Source: CALLPQ01 sp039819545 (GTDB lineage: Bacteria > Pseudomonadota > Alphaproteobacteria > Caulobacterales > Parvularculaceae). Taken from it: a stretch of 64,000 bases of DNA. Of the stretch, positions 6,698 through 14,478 are shown one piece after another. A program made the position numbers and the translations under genes. The stretch lies in contig JBCBRS010000002.1 in the NCBI GenBank assembly GCA_039819545.1, positions 248,001 to 312,000 of the forward strand. Direction: 5' to 3'. Numbering within the stretch: position 1 is the stretch's first letter; each line of letters starts with the position of its first letter. Under the pieces are notes generated by a model, which ran no database searches, was not told the DNA's origin, and saw only the letters and a list, made by a program, of their open reading frames with translations.

Positions 6698-7781
6698 AAA
6701 ATTAGCGGAAAGTCTGATTCGCAAGGTACACGAACAATCTAAATCGCAGGAAGTAGAATCCCCTTGGGTACAAAAAGTCGAGGAGCTTTCTCGGCTTTGT
6801 GCTGAAGGAGTCTCGTCTACGCACATTGCTTTTCTCGCGACATCCATTTTGGCTAAAGCTGTAAACAAAAAAGCTGACTTGTTTGCAATCAAACCAAATC
6901 ATGCACGCGATAATCCAAATACATATTCAGCTCGTTCATTGTGCCATAGCGTTTGGGTACCGCTTTCGGCGGAGCTGGGAATAAATCTCGGCGTGACAGG
7001 CCGAGAACCTTTGAATAATCAACCGTATTTTAGAATGACGCGTTTAGATGATGGCACCCCGGTTCATGCGGGCGCGAGGGCAGCATTTGACTATATGGTT
7101 TCTCTCGTTCGTGAACTTGATCAAGCGAACTCCGATGCCATAGCCAAAGAGGCATTATTGTCTTTCGTCGCCGTGAGGCAACAATACCAACCCAAATATG
7201 ATGATCTTGATTCAGACGTCTCAGTTAGTGCAACGCAATTGGCGAAGTGTATTGAAACATTTGTGAAAGAAAACTCGGAGAACGGAAAAAGAGCTCAAGC
7301 TGTCGTGGCAGGTCTGATGGATATATTCGCAGGTAATGAAAGAGTTGAAAGCGGCAGGATAAATGACCCGAGCCGGAAATATCCCGGAGATGTTTGTATT
7401 CGATCCTCAAATGCCCCGGATGCTTGGGAAAAAGCGATTGAAGTAAGAGATAAGCCAGTAGCTGAGTCGGACGTCCATATTTTTGGAAAAAAATGTATTG
7501 ATTTGGGTGTGCAAGAAGCTTGCATCGTCGCGATATCTGAAAAACAAAAACCGCTAAACAACATTACCCTGAGTGAATGGGGTGAGAGTTTTGGGATTGG
7601 TGTGACGCTTTACCAGAATTGGGATCAATTTATCGAGCAGGCGCTGTTCTGGTCTACACTAGCAAAGCCAATTGCGGCTCAAAATGCCATTCAGACTATA
7701 AAAAATAGGCTTATAGAAGTCGAAGTATCCCCGCATAGCGTACGCCTCTGGTTAGATTTAGTGGGAGGAAGCAAGGGATGA
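6684..7781 (+). CDS. Type II restriction endonuclease, probably SacI family
   Basis: 365 aa from the ATG at 6684, which follows a GGGGG ribosome-binding stretch; ATG 6669 is an alternative. The block YSARSLCH...GVTGREPLNNQPYFRM (about residues 81-118) is what I associate with the SacI restriction enzyme family, and SacI is also paired with a C5 methyltransferase. A plausible PD-(D/E)xK centre is Asp236 (YPGDV) with Glu253-Val-Arg-Asp-Lys257. The gene overlaps the helicase gene by ATGA, so the two are translationally coupled. The family assignment is from memory of motifs and needs a profile search; the endonuclease role itself is well supported by context. Confidence 0.75.
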   Translation: MKIDKKLAESLIRKVHEQSKSQEVESPWVQKVEELSRLCAEGVSSTHIAFLATSILAKAVNKKADLFAIKPNHARDNPNTYSARSLCHSVWVPLSAELGINLGVTGREPLNNQPYFRMTRLDDGTPVHAGARAAFDYMVSLVRELDQANSDAIAKEALLSFVAVRQQYQPKYDDLDSDVSVSATQLAKCIETFVKENSENGKRAQAVVAGLMDIFAGNERVESGRINDPSRKYPGDVCIRSSNAPDAWEKAIEVRDKPVAESDVHIFGKKCIDLGVQEACIVAISEKQKPLNNITLSEWGESFGIGVTLYQNWDQFIEQALFWSTLAKPIAAQNAIQTIKNRLIEVEVSPHSVRLWLDLVGGSKG

Positions 7782-10700
7782 CTGATACACAAGAAGAACA
7801 GCACCCAATGCTTCGTGTGTCCGAAATTGGTGAATTCATTCGATTTCAATCATGTGAGCGTCGATTCAAATTAGGGCTCAACAATCGCAAGCTAGCGCGC
7901 GAACTCCCATTTGCGGAACGATTGTTCAACACTTTGGACCCTGTTCTGCAGGAAGCGGGACGATCCGCAGAAGAGACTTGGGAAACCGAACTACGAGAAC
8001 AAGGGCTCATCGACCTAACAAATATCGCGGAACGAAATCCAGAAGACCGTTCTACTTCATGGGAAGAGTTTTCAGCAGCGTTAGCTAATCTATCTCCAGG
8101 TGTGTCCGCATATGGTCGTGAAATTTCCCTAAGTGGTTCCGTTGGTCAGTTTGAGCTTACAGGTTCAGTCGACTTTATATTGGCTTTGTGGGATCAGGGC
8201 ACGCTCCGAATTCGCGTAGTCGAATGCAAAGCGAGTAGAAAAGACCGAACGTACCATAGAATTCAATTAGCTGCATACGTACAATTGCTTCATGACGCAT
8301 TATTGCAAGCACCGCTCAATGTAGTCGGGCGAAATTTTGGTCCAGAAATTCTCGAGGCAGCAGTAGCGCGCATCGACGAGGTTACTAATGAGCCTCAAGA
8401 TATTCTCACAAGCCCGCCTCTGAATCTTGACATTGAAGAAGCTGATTTAATCAGGTTGTTATCACGCGACGGCGTGCTCACATCAATCGTCGAAACAGAA
8501 CTCGATGAGCTTGATTTCCAACTCGAAACTAAATGCGATTCCTGCGTGTTCAGTGTGCACTGCTTGCCAGAAAGCTCTCGAAGGCGGAGTTTGCACCTTC
8601 TTAGCCTCTCGCCCGCCAGTATTCGGGCATTACACGTGGGCGGCGTCACAACAATTGATGAACTCGCTGATTTTGACCTTACCTCGGATGCAGCCGTGAC
8701 GATCCGACAATCCGAAGGCTTTGACGCTAACCTTGATCAATTAGTCGCAAAAGCATCTGCTCGACGTTCAACGTTGCAGCAAGTTGGTGATGAACGTGAA
8801 TATAACGTTCAAGCGATCCCAAATTCGGGACAAGGGCAGTTGCCTGCCCACGAGCAAAACGGACAGAGGTTGGTTAGAATCTATCTCGCTGTCGATTACG
8901 ATTATTCAGAAAACCGAATTGGAGCGCTTTCAGCTCATATCACCACGAGCGAATTCTGCATAGACACCCCATTCGATCCAGAATCTCGGCGCCCAATTGG
9001 TCTTATTGATGAAATCCGAACAATTGATGGTCAAGGTGAACCGAATAGAAGAGCCCTTTCAACGCAAAGCCGAGATGTAGTGCGCTTTAAAACTCATCCT
9101 TGGACAGGAATAAATGATCAAGACACAGCAGCCGAGCGGGAGATCATCCAGCAATTTTTTGATGACCTTATAGATAACATTGGAGAAGTAGCAGAGGCAG
9201 AACAAGCGCCAATCCATTTTTATGTTTGGTCACGATCAGAAATGACGCAACTAGTTGAGGGATGCTCAAGGGCGAGCTCAACATTGCTAAGTCATTTGCG
9301 CGAGCTGTTAGGATGTCGGGAGAGCCTCGAACAACTAATTTTTTCGTGTGTTCAGGATGAAGCGAATACAAGATTCGCGCTTGGCTGGACTGGTAGAGGT
9401 TTGGTTGTTGCATCGTCCCTAACGTGGTTCGGAAAGCGATACCACTGGACACGACGCGTTAGTGGTCAAACAGTCGAGCTAAATCGGATCTTTGAACAAG
9501 ATATTTTTGACTTTAAAACGCGGTTAGGGATTACTGCCGAGGGAAATTGGGCAAGAAATGAGGCTGAAACCGAATCGAGTCTCAGGTTAGAAATTAGAAG
9601 CCGCTTTAACGATAGCCTGTCAGCACCCTATTGGCGGGCACGGTGGGGAACGTTGCCGGACCCTGAGACCGTCAATGATGCTCGCATTAGAGCATCTATC
9701 GAAAGATATAATCGAGTAAATCAAACAGTGGGACTATTACGCGCTTATCTGACTGAACGCGTTCATGCTCTCAGATGGGTTGAAGAACGCGTACGATTTA
9801 AAAATGATGAAATAGTCAAACCATCCCTTTCAATCGCAGAATTGAGGCAGTTTGATTTAGCAATAGACTCAACGGGCCGGGCAGCAATCGACTTTCTGCG
9901 TTTGGACCACCATGTCAAGCTCACCGACTGGCTCGCTCAACATATCCAGCCCCCAGCTGTCAGAGTTCAGGCAGGTCGAACCCTCCCGCTACGAGAAGTG
10001 GCTTCCAACGCTGACCGACAGATTACCGCTCAATTCGACCTCGATTATTTTGGCCTAACTTCTGAGGAACTCTCATTACGAAGTTCGATTTCTGAAGGAT
10101 CGTTTGTTCGAATTAGCCCACATCGAGGGGATTTTGAGACTGGTCAAACGCTTGGGCAACTCACCACCGGCGGAATCACTTGCACGGTTGCTCAAATAGA
10201 TTGGGAACAGGGATCGTTAGTCCTAAATCCGATTTTTGGGCGTGAAACGGACTATGTTCTTTCAAGTTATACGCCTGATCCAAACAGCCCACTATTTGAT
10301 CACGCCACACTGGACGAAAGCGTAAGCGATTACGTCGCGGGCAGAGTTGAAAACAGGCTACGGTCAGGACACGGGATACACGCGTTTGGCTGGTTCGATC
10401 CAGAAGCACCAGACATTCCTGCGCAATCTCAAACTAGCGGCGCGATACGAACTCAGCTTGCTGAAACAGTGAACTCGTGGACGATACCGGGTACCGAACA
10501 CAGATTACGTCGCGAACAACAAGACGTAATTTTAGACGGAATAAGTACTCGGGTCCAACTATTGCAGGGGCCGCCTGGAACTGGAAAAACGGTGACAACA
10601 GGCGCTTCGGTTATCATTCGCTGCATTGCTAACCTCAACGCCGGCGATGTCGTTCTTGTAAGCGCCAATACTCACACTGCGGTCGATACAATCATCGAAC

Positions 10701-11908
10701 GTATAGCCGCTTACGTACCAACGCTGCTAGCAGAAGCGCGGCGGCAGGGCTTAACGACACCAAATATTTCAGTTGCCAAAGTCCACTCCAACGATGCGCC
10801 TGAAGACGAAATAACTATAAGTCATATCAAAGCCACCTCATGCATAAGAAAAGTAAATCAGCTTAGACGTGATGCTGTGCTGATCATCGGAGGGACGACA
10901 CCGGCCATGCTGAAAATGGTCGCTGAACTAAGCACAAAAAAACCGTACGTGGATGAACCCGGCGGCTTTGATGCCAGCATGTTAATTGTTGACGAAGCAA
11001 GCATGATGGTTTTTCCACATTTCTTGGCGTTAGCGACTGTTGTTCGGGAAGATGCCGAGATCATGCTTGCTGGTGATAACCGTCAGTTAGCGCCAATCGT
11101 TGCTCACGATTGGGAAAACGAAGATCGCCCGCCATCACAATTGTATCAGCCGTTTCGTAGCGCTTATGACGCAGTAAGAAGGATAATCATTGAATCAGAA
11201 ATACCGGAAACTCAAGCGCGACTCTCGCAACTTACTTTTACTCTCAGGTTACCACCGCTGATTAGAAATTTGATTTCACGGATATACCGCGATCTAGACA
11301 ATATCGAACTTGAGGGTAATGAGGCATTAGATGTTCCGGATACGGCTGACGTAGATGAACTGGAAGATTGGAACCTTTTGTGGCAAAGCCCGCACAGCCT
11401 ACTACTTGTTACCCACAACGAGCGGAATTCACGGCAAAGTAATGCCATTGAATGCGATATTATTGAAGGAATGATAGATGGAAATCAGGCTCTAGCACCA
11501 AATTCAATCGCAATTATCACGCCGCACCGCGCTCAAAGAGCGATGTTAAGAGAACGGCTTCAAAGATTCGCACATGCTGTAACGATAATTGACACTGTCG
11601 AAAGACTCCAAGGCGGCGAAAGGCCAATTATTATTGTCTCGGCTACTGCTAGTGATCCCAACGCAATTAGCAACGCCGCCAATTTCATCTTGAACCTCAA
11701 TAGAGCAAACGTCGCTTTTTCGCGCGCTCAGGAACGTTTGATTGTGGTTTGTGCGAGCACATTAATCGACCATATACCGTCGGAACTTGAAGACTACGAG
11801 AATTCACTTCTTTGGAAATCAGTACGACAACTATGTACCGATAACGTAGCTGCTGGTGACGTAAGAAACCACCAATTTAGAATTTTAGCTCCTGAGCTTC
11901 ACGAATAA
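7778..11908 (+). CDS. Cas4/RecB-like nuclease + RNase H-like + SF1 helicase fusion
   Basis: 1376 aa. Residues 10-265 form a RecB/Cas4-type PD-(D/E)xK nuclease: Asp132, Glu149-Cys-Lys151, Gln163, with four cysteines (26, 253, 256, 262) spaced as in the iron-sulfur clusters of Cas4, AddB and Dna2. Residues about 365-500 resemble the RNase H-like domain of TM0106/YprB-type proteins (YLAVDYD, HFYVWSRSEM). Residues 905-1340 are a Dna2/Upf1-type SF1 helicase: GPPGTGKT (931-938), VDEAS (1071-1075), GDNRQLAP (1099-1106), ITPHRAQ, RLQGGERP and a motif VI arginine in NRANVAFSRAQ. It overlaps the endonuclease stop by ATGA behind GGAGG, so both are made together. It probably degrades or unwinds cut or invading DNA; that role is inferred. 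Confidence 0.88.
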   Translation: MTDTQEEQHPMLRVSEIGEFIRFQSCERRFKLGLNNRKLARELPFAERLFNTLDPVLQEAGRSAEETWETELREQGLIDLTNIAERNPEDRSTSWEEFSAALANLSPGVSAYGREISLSGSVGQFELTGSVDFILALWDQGTLRIRVVECKASRKDRTYHRIQLAAYVQLLHDALLQAPLNVVGRNFGPEILEAAVARIDEVTNEPQDILTSPPLNLDIEEADLIRLLSRDGVLTSIVETELDELDFQLETKCDSCVFSVHCLPESSRRRSLHLLSLSPASIRALHVGGVTTIDELADFDLTSDAAVTIRQSEGFDANLDQLVAKASARRSTLQQVGDEREYNVQAIPNSGQGQLPAHEQNGQRLVRIYLAVDYDYSENRIGALSAHITTSEFCIDTPFDPESRRPIGLIDEIRTIDGQGEPNRRALSTQSRDVVRFKTHPWTGINDQDTAAEREIIQQFFDDLIDNIGEVAEAEQAPIHFYVWSRSEMTQLVEGCSRASSTLLSHLRELLGCRESLEQLIFSCVQDEANTRFALGWTGRGLVVASSLTWFGKRYHWTRRVSGQTVELNRIFEQDIFDFKTRLGITAEGNWARNEAETESSLRLEIRSRFNDSLSAPYWRARWGTLPDPETVNDARIRASIERYNRVNQTVGLLRAYLTERVHALRWVEERVRFKNDEIVKPSLSIAELRQFDLAIDSTGRAAIDFLRLDHHVKLTDWLAQHIQPPAVRVQAGRTLPLREVASNADRQITAQFDLDYFGLTSEELSLRSSISEGSFVRISPHRGDFETGQTLGQLTTGGITCTVAQIDWEQGSLVLNPIFGRETDYVLSSYTPDPNSPLFDHATLDESVSDYVAGRVENRLRSGHGIHAFGWFDPEAPDIPAQSQTSGAIRTQLAETVNSWTIPGTEHRLRREQQDVILDGISTRVQLLQGPPGTGKTVTTGASVIIRCIANLNAGDVVLVSANTHTAVDTIIERIAAYVPTLLAEARRQGLTTPNISVAKVHSNDAPEDEITISHIKATSCIRKVNQLRRDAVLIIGGTTPAMLKMVAELSTKKPYVDEPGGFDASMLIVDEASMMVFPHFLALATVVREDAEIMLAGDNRQLAPIVAHDWENEDRPPSQLYQPFRSAYDAVRRIIIESEIPETQARLSQLTFTLRLPPLIRNLISRIYRDLDNIELEGNEALDVPDTADVDELEDWNLLWQSPHSLLLVTHNERNSRQSNAIECDIIEGMIDGNQALAPNSIAIITPHRAQRAMLRERLQRFAHAVTIIDTVERLQGGERPIIIVSATASDPNAISNAANFILNLNRANVAFSRAQERLIVVCASTLIDHIPSELEDYENSLLWKSVRQLCTDNVAAGDVRNHQFRILAPELHE

Positions 11909-11915
11909 GCACTCA

Positions 11916-11940
11916 GGGGCTTTGCCCCTTGCGCGCGCAA
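11916..11940. repeat. GC-rich hairpin and palindrome after the helicase gene
   Basis: GGGGC-TTT-GCCCC (11916-11928) is followed directly by the palindrome TTGCGCGCGCAA (11929-11940). It may terminate the operon, although there is no T-run. A related element lies at 14311-14334 on the other side of the mobilisation genes. Confidence 0.5.
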
Positions 11941-12050
11941 GGCATCCAAACGTCTCCCCACTGTGCGGGGCCCCTCGTTCGGAGCCTCCTTGCACTTGCT
12001 ACCCCCATCCTCGCCGGAAGGCAGGGGCCATAGGCCCCGATAAAAAGGGT

Positions 12051-13319
12051 TCACCGATTGCGTTTTGGGCCTCTTTCTACATTGCGAATTCTGTTGGGAG
12101 CGCGCGGTTCAGCCATCTTCCTGAAACGTTGGGCGTCTTTTCGCAGTGAATTCAGCAGTTGGACCTGTGATTTTCGTGTGCTGACAATATGCTGTTGTAA
12201 ACGCCTACGCTCCTTTAGTTGAATGGATACCAGCCTATTCCGTTCGGAACGGTCTCGATTGTCACAGCGCGCCGCATCAACCTCATTTTGGTGTTTGAGC
12301 TGTTTGTATTTTCCGGTGACCCTCGACCACAGGCCACGCAGCCCTTTAGGCAAATTTTCTTGACGTGCTTTCGCTTCGACCTCTTGCCTAGTTCGTTGTT
12401 TTGAAACCATTTGAGTACGTGCGTCTTGATGCTTCTCACGCATAGCCAATCGCTTGGTATCGATATCAGCCATTTTCCGGTGATGCATATTCTTTGCATG
12501 CTCGATATGTCGTTTCATGACCAGCAGCATAGACCCCGCTATCGTTTCCATTGTGTCGGAAACGCTTTTCAGGTCTTTGACATCTCCAAGGCGTTCGCGA
12601 ACGTCCTTTGTCTTTTTGCCGAGCATGCGGGGAAGGGAATAAATCTCGCCTTCAGTATCGATAACCACATGCCCTCGCCGGTCTCCCTTCGCGAGCCAAT
12701 AACCGCGCTCTTGCAAGGCATGCTCAAAACCTGCCGATGTGTCCGAAATCGCCCAAGCATCCTGAACGGCTCCCTTTGTGGCGCGCGGATCAGTTCCAGC
12801 GCGTTTTGCCTGTTGCCACTCGGCGAGTGAAAAATTACGTGGATCGCGTTGCGAGGGATCAGCAAGCCCTCGCGGCATCTTCCACCCTTGTTCGATGAAT
12901 ATGTCGCGCGTCAGGTCGCGCAGCTTGGTCTTGTAAAATGACATTTGTTTCGCCGTCATGGTCCGTGCATCGATACGTGACCAGACGGCGTGAGCATGAC
13001 GCCGACCTTCCTTTTCATGAAAAACGATGGCGCGAGGTTGATTATAGAGACCGAGTTCCTTCTCGGCGCGGGCAATTGAATCTTCAAACACTTCAATTCC
13101 CACATCCTCCGATGGTGGCGGGTTCAGTGACATTGAAAACAGGTACTGTTTGCATTTGGTCCCTTTACTGATCGCATGAGCTTCTTTGAAAGCACCGTGA
13201 AGGTCATCGGCGACAAAACCTCGAATATCGTGGATTTCGACATGCTCATTGTCGTCCCGGCGCAAGAGATGGGCGGCAAGGTTCTGCCCGCCGCCGCGCT
13301 GTGAGGCTTTCAGGATCAA
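12051..13319 (-). CDS. Relaxase (MobA/VirD2-type mobilisation nuclease)
   Basis: 422 aa. The N-terminal relaxase domain has the histidine metal triad in HEKEGRRHAHAVW (His101, His108, His110) and the opening MILKASQRGGGQNLAAHLLR typical of a family of alphaproteobacterial mobilisation nucleases. It nicks one strand at oriT and stays bound to the 5' end for transfer. Residues about 260-400 are a highly charged coiled coil. The catalytic tyrosine cannot be assigned with certainty (Tyr59 is a candidate). It is coupled to the preceding 90-aa gene by a 4-bp overlap. No type IV secretion genes are present, so transfer must rely on a helper. Confidence 0.92.
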   Translation of the reverse strand: MILKASQRGGGQNLAAHLLRRDDNEHVEIHDIRGFVADDLHGAFKEAHAISKGTKCKQYLFSMSLNPPPSEDVGIEVFEDSIARAEKELGLYNQPRAIVFHEKEGRRHAHAVWSRIDARTMTAKQMSFYKTKLRDLTRDIFIEQGWKMPRGLADPSQRDPRNFSLAEWQQAKRAGTDPRATKGAVQDAWAISDTSAGFEHALQERGYWLAKGDRRGHVVIDTEGEIYSLPRMLGKKTKDVRERLGDVKDLKSVSDTMETIAGSMLLVMKRHIEHAKNMHHRKMADIDTKRLAMREKHQDARTQMVSKQRTRQEVEAKARQENLPKGLRGLWSRVTGKYKQLKHQNEVDAARCDNRDRSERNRLVSIQLKERRRLQQHIVSTRKSQVQLLNSLRKDAQRFRKMAEPRAPNRIRNVERGPKRNR

Positions 13320-13588
13320 CGTGAAAGCCCTCGACCTGATTTCTGTAGGTAGCCAAACCGCAAATGATCAAAATTGACCAAGGAATAGGCATCCCACACA
13401 TCCGGCTTCAGCACTTTCTCGCGAAAGTGCTGCTCGGACGCAGCAGCCTGACGCGCTGTGCGATCTTTGGCCTTCAAGACTGCGGAGACATATTCCTGCC
13501 TGTTTGCCGCAGCAATATTTGCGGCGCGCACCTTGGTGCGATCTTGCTCCAGTTCGCGTAGGTTTTCACAGTATTTTTCCAGCGACAT
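13316..13588 (-). CDS. Small helical protein of the mobilisation operon
   Basis: 90 aa from the ATG at 13588, which overlaps the MobC-like stop as TGATG; the frame is open further upstream but that part overlaps MobC. The sequence is charged and helical (MSLEKYCENLRELEQDRTKV...), then a short conserved-looking tail. Position between mobC and the relaxase suggests an accessory relaxosome protein. No family is recognised. Confidence 0.7.
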   Translation of the reverse strand: MSLEKYCENLRELEQDRTKVRAANIAAANRQEYVSAVLKAKDRTARQAAASEQHFREKVLKPDVWDAYSLVNFDHLRFGYLQKSGRGLSR

Positions 13589-14013
13589 CAGCTCTGCTCC
13601 TGCATTCCCAAGGCTTTGATAAGCAACGCCTTGATTTCCTGCACATGAACGCAAGTTTCAGCGAGTTCAGCCTCCAATTCGGGCGAAACGGGCAACGCGC
13701 CGATATTCGCCGCTTTGGCGACTTGATTCAGGTTACTGGAAAAGCGGGATTGACCGAGTAGCGCTAACGTCTGGGACAGCGCCTGTTTATCGACCACTTC
13801 AAGGCCGACAACGCGGCGTTTCACCGGACCGCCATCTGCAAAGGCCATCGCCTTGATATATGCTCCCAGCGGCATCTTTCCGGCTTTGGCTTGCAGGAAG
13901 GATTTTTCTTCCGGCGTCAGTCGCAACGAGAACGGCGGTAACCGCTTCGGTTTAGCTGGCTGCACAGATTGTTGAAAATCAGGGGTAGGATGGTTCAAAG
14001 CTGCTTCAGGCAT
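13588..14013 (-). CDS. MobC-like relaxosome accessory protein
   Basis: 141 aa. It carries the MobC pattern: a ribbon-helix-helix-like start (FSLRLTPEEKSFLQAKAGKMPLGAYIKAMAF, about residues 28-58) and the LLGQSRFSSNLNQVAKAANIG segment (about 85-105). MobC proteins bind oriT and help open it for the relaxase. It is first in a three-gene overlapping operon with the relaxase. The adjacent non-coding DNA upstream holds inverted repeats that are the likely oriT. Confidence 0.85.
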   Translation of the reverse strand: MPEAALNHPTPDFQQSVQPAKPKRLPPFSLRLTPEEKSFLQAKAGKMPLGAYIKAMAFADGGPVKRRVVGLEVVDKQALSQTLALLGQSRFSSNLNQVAKAANIGALPVSPELEAELAETCVHVQEIKALLIKALGMQEQS

Positions 14014-14129
14014 CGCAATCCACCCCGAGCAGATCGCGGTCTACCATGATAGAATCCAGTAATTTACTGGCTTTCAGGGCTTCAAAGAGGATATGGTACT
14101 TCTGGCGGGCAACTTCCGGGCCCACCATA

Positions 14130-14154
14130 GCCCTTTTTGCGAAGTCAAAAGGGC
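14130..14154. repeat. 8-bp inverted repeat, oriT candidate
   Basis: GCCCTTTT (14130-14137) and AAAAGGGC (14147-14154) pair around a 9-base loop, 116 bp upstream of the mobC start. Inverted repeats next to the nick site are typical of oriT. Confidence 0.55.
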
Positions 14155-14222
14155 AGAACCCCCGAAAGCGATTTCGCGCAGCAAAACGCGGGTGGGCAAA
14201 ACCGCTGAAATCATTTTCGCTT

Positions 14223-14238
14223 GTGCGTTAGAGCGCAC
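14223..14238. repeat. GTGCG / CGCAC inverted repeat, oriT candidate
   Basis: A 5-bp stem, extendable by a T-G pair, around TTAGAG. It is the second dyad in the mob intergenic region; the exact nick site cannot be placed. Confidence 0.4.
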
Positions 14239-14310
14239 GATAGGTTCGATCGCGCTTAGCTGCACCCTTGTTATGGTCGCTCGACAATCCGCTTTGTTGA
14301 TGTCTGCGAT

Positions 14311-14334
14311 GGGGCGGGCTTTGCCCCGCGCGCG
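14311..14334. repeat. GGGCTTTGCCCC hairpin plus GCGCGCG run
   Basis: GGGC-TTT-GCCC at 14316-14326 followed by GCGCGCG. It shares the 12-base GGGCTTTGCCCC core and the following GCGCGCG with the element at 11916-11940, so the two flank the mobilisation genes. Confidence 0.45.
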
Positions 14335-14478
14335 GTCGTGCTTTGAGTAGGCGACATTAAGCGGTTCTCTTTTCGTTGCCTGATGTCTTGAATTGCACAC
14401 GCTTTTAACCGGCTGCCTCCCTGTCATCAAGGCGATATCAGGAAGTTCAGAGCCCGGCCTTTTGATGGTGTTTATTGT

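Larger units (their letters stand above)
14014..14478. other. 465-bp non-coding region: candidate oriT and island edge
   Basis: No credible ORF. It sits directly upstream of mobC, where oriT normally lies in this type of module. Two inverted repeats (14130-14154 and 14223-14238) and a GC hairpin (14311-14327) are present. Composition shifts to that of the chromosome around 14340-14478, so the right boundary of the accessory DNA is probably here. No tRNA gene or clear attachment repeat is seen. Confidence 0.5.

Noticed and set aside
5073..11908. DISARM or BREX system
   Set aside because: C5 methyltransferase and a helicase are shared features, but drmA/drmB, BrxC, PglZ and other core parts are absent.
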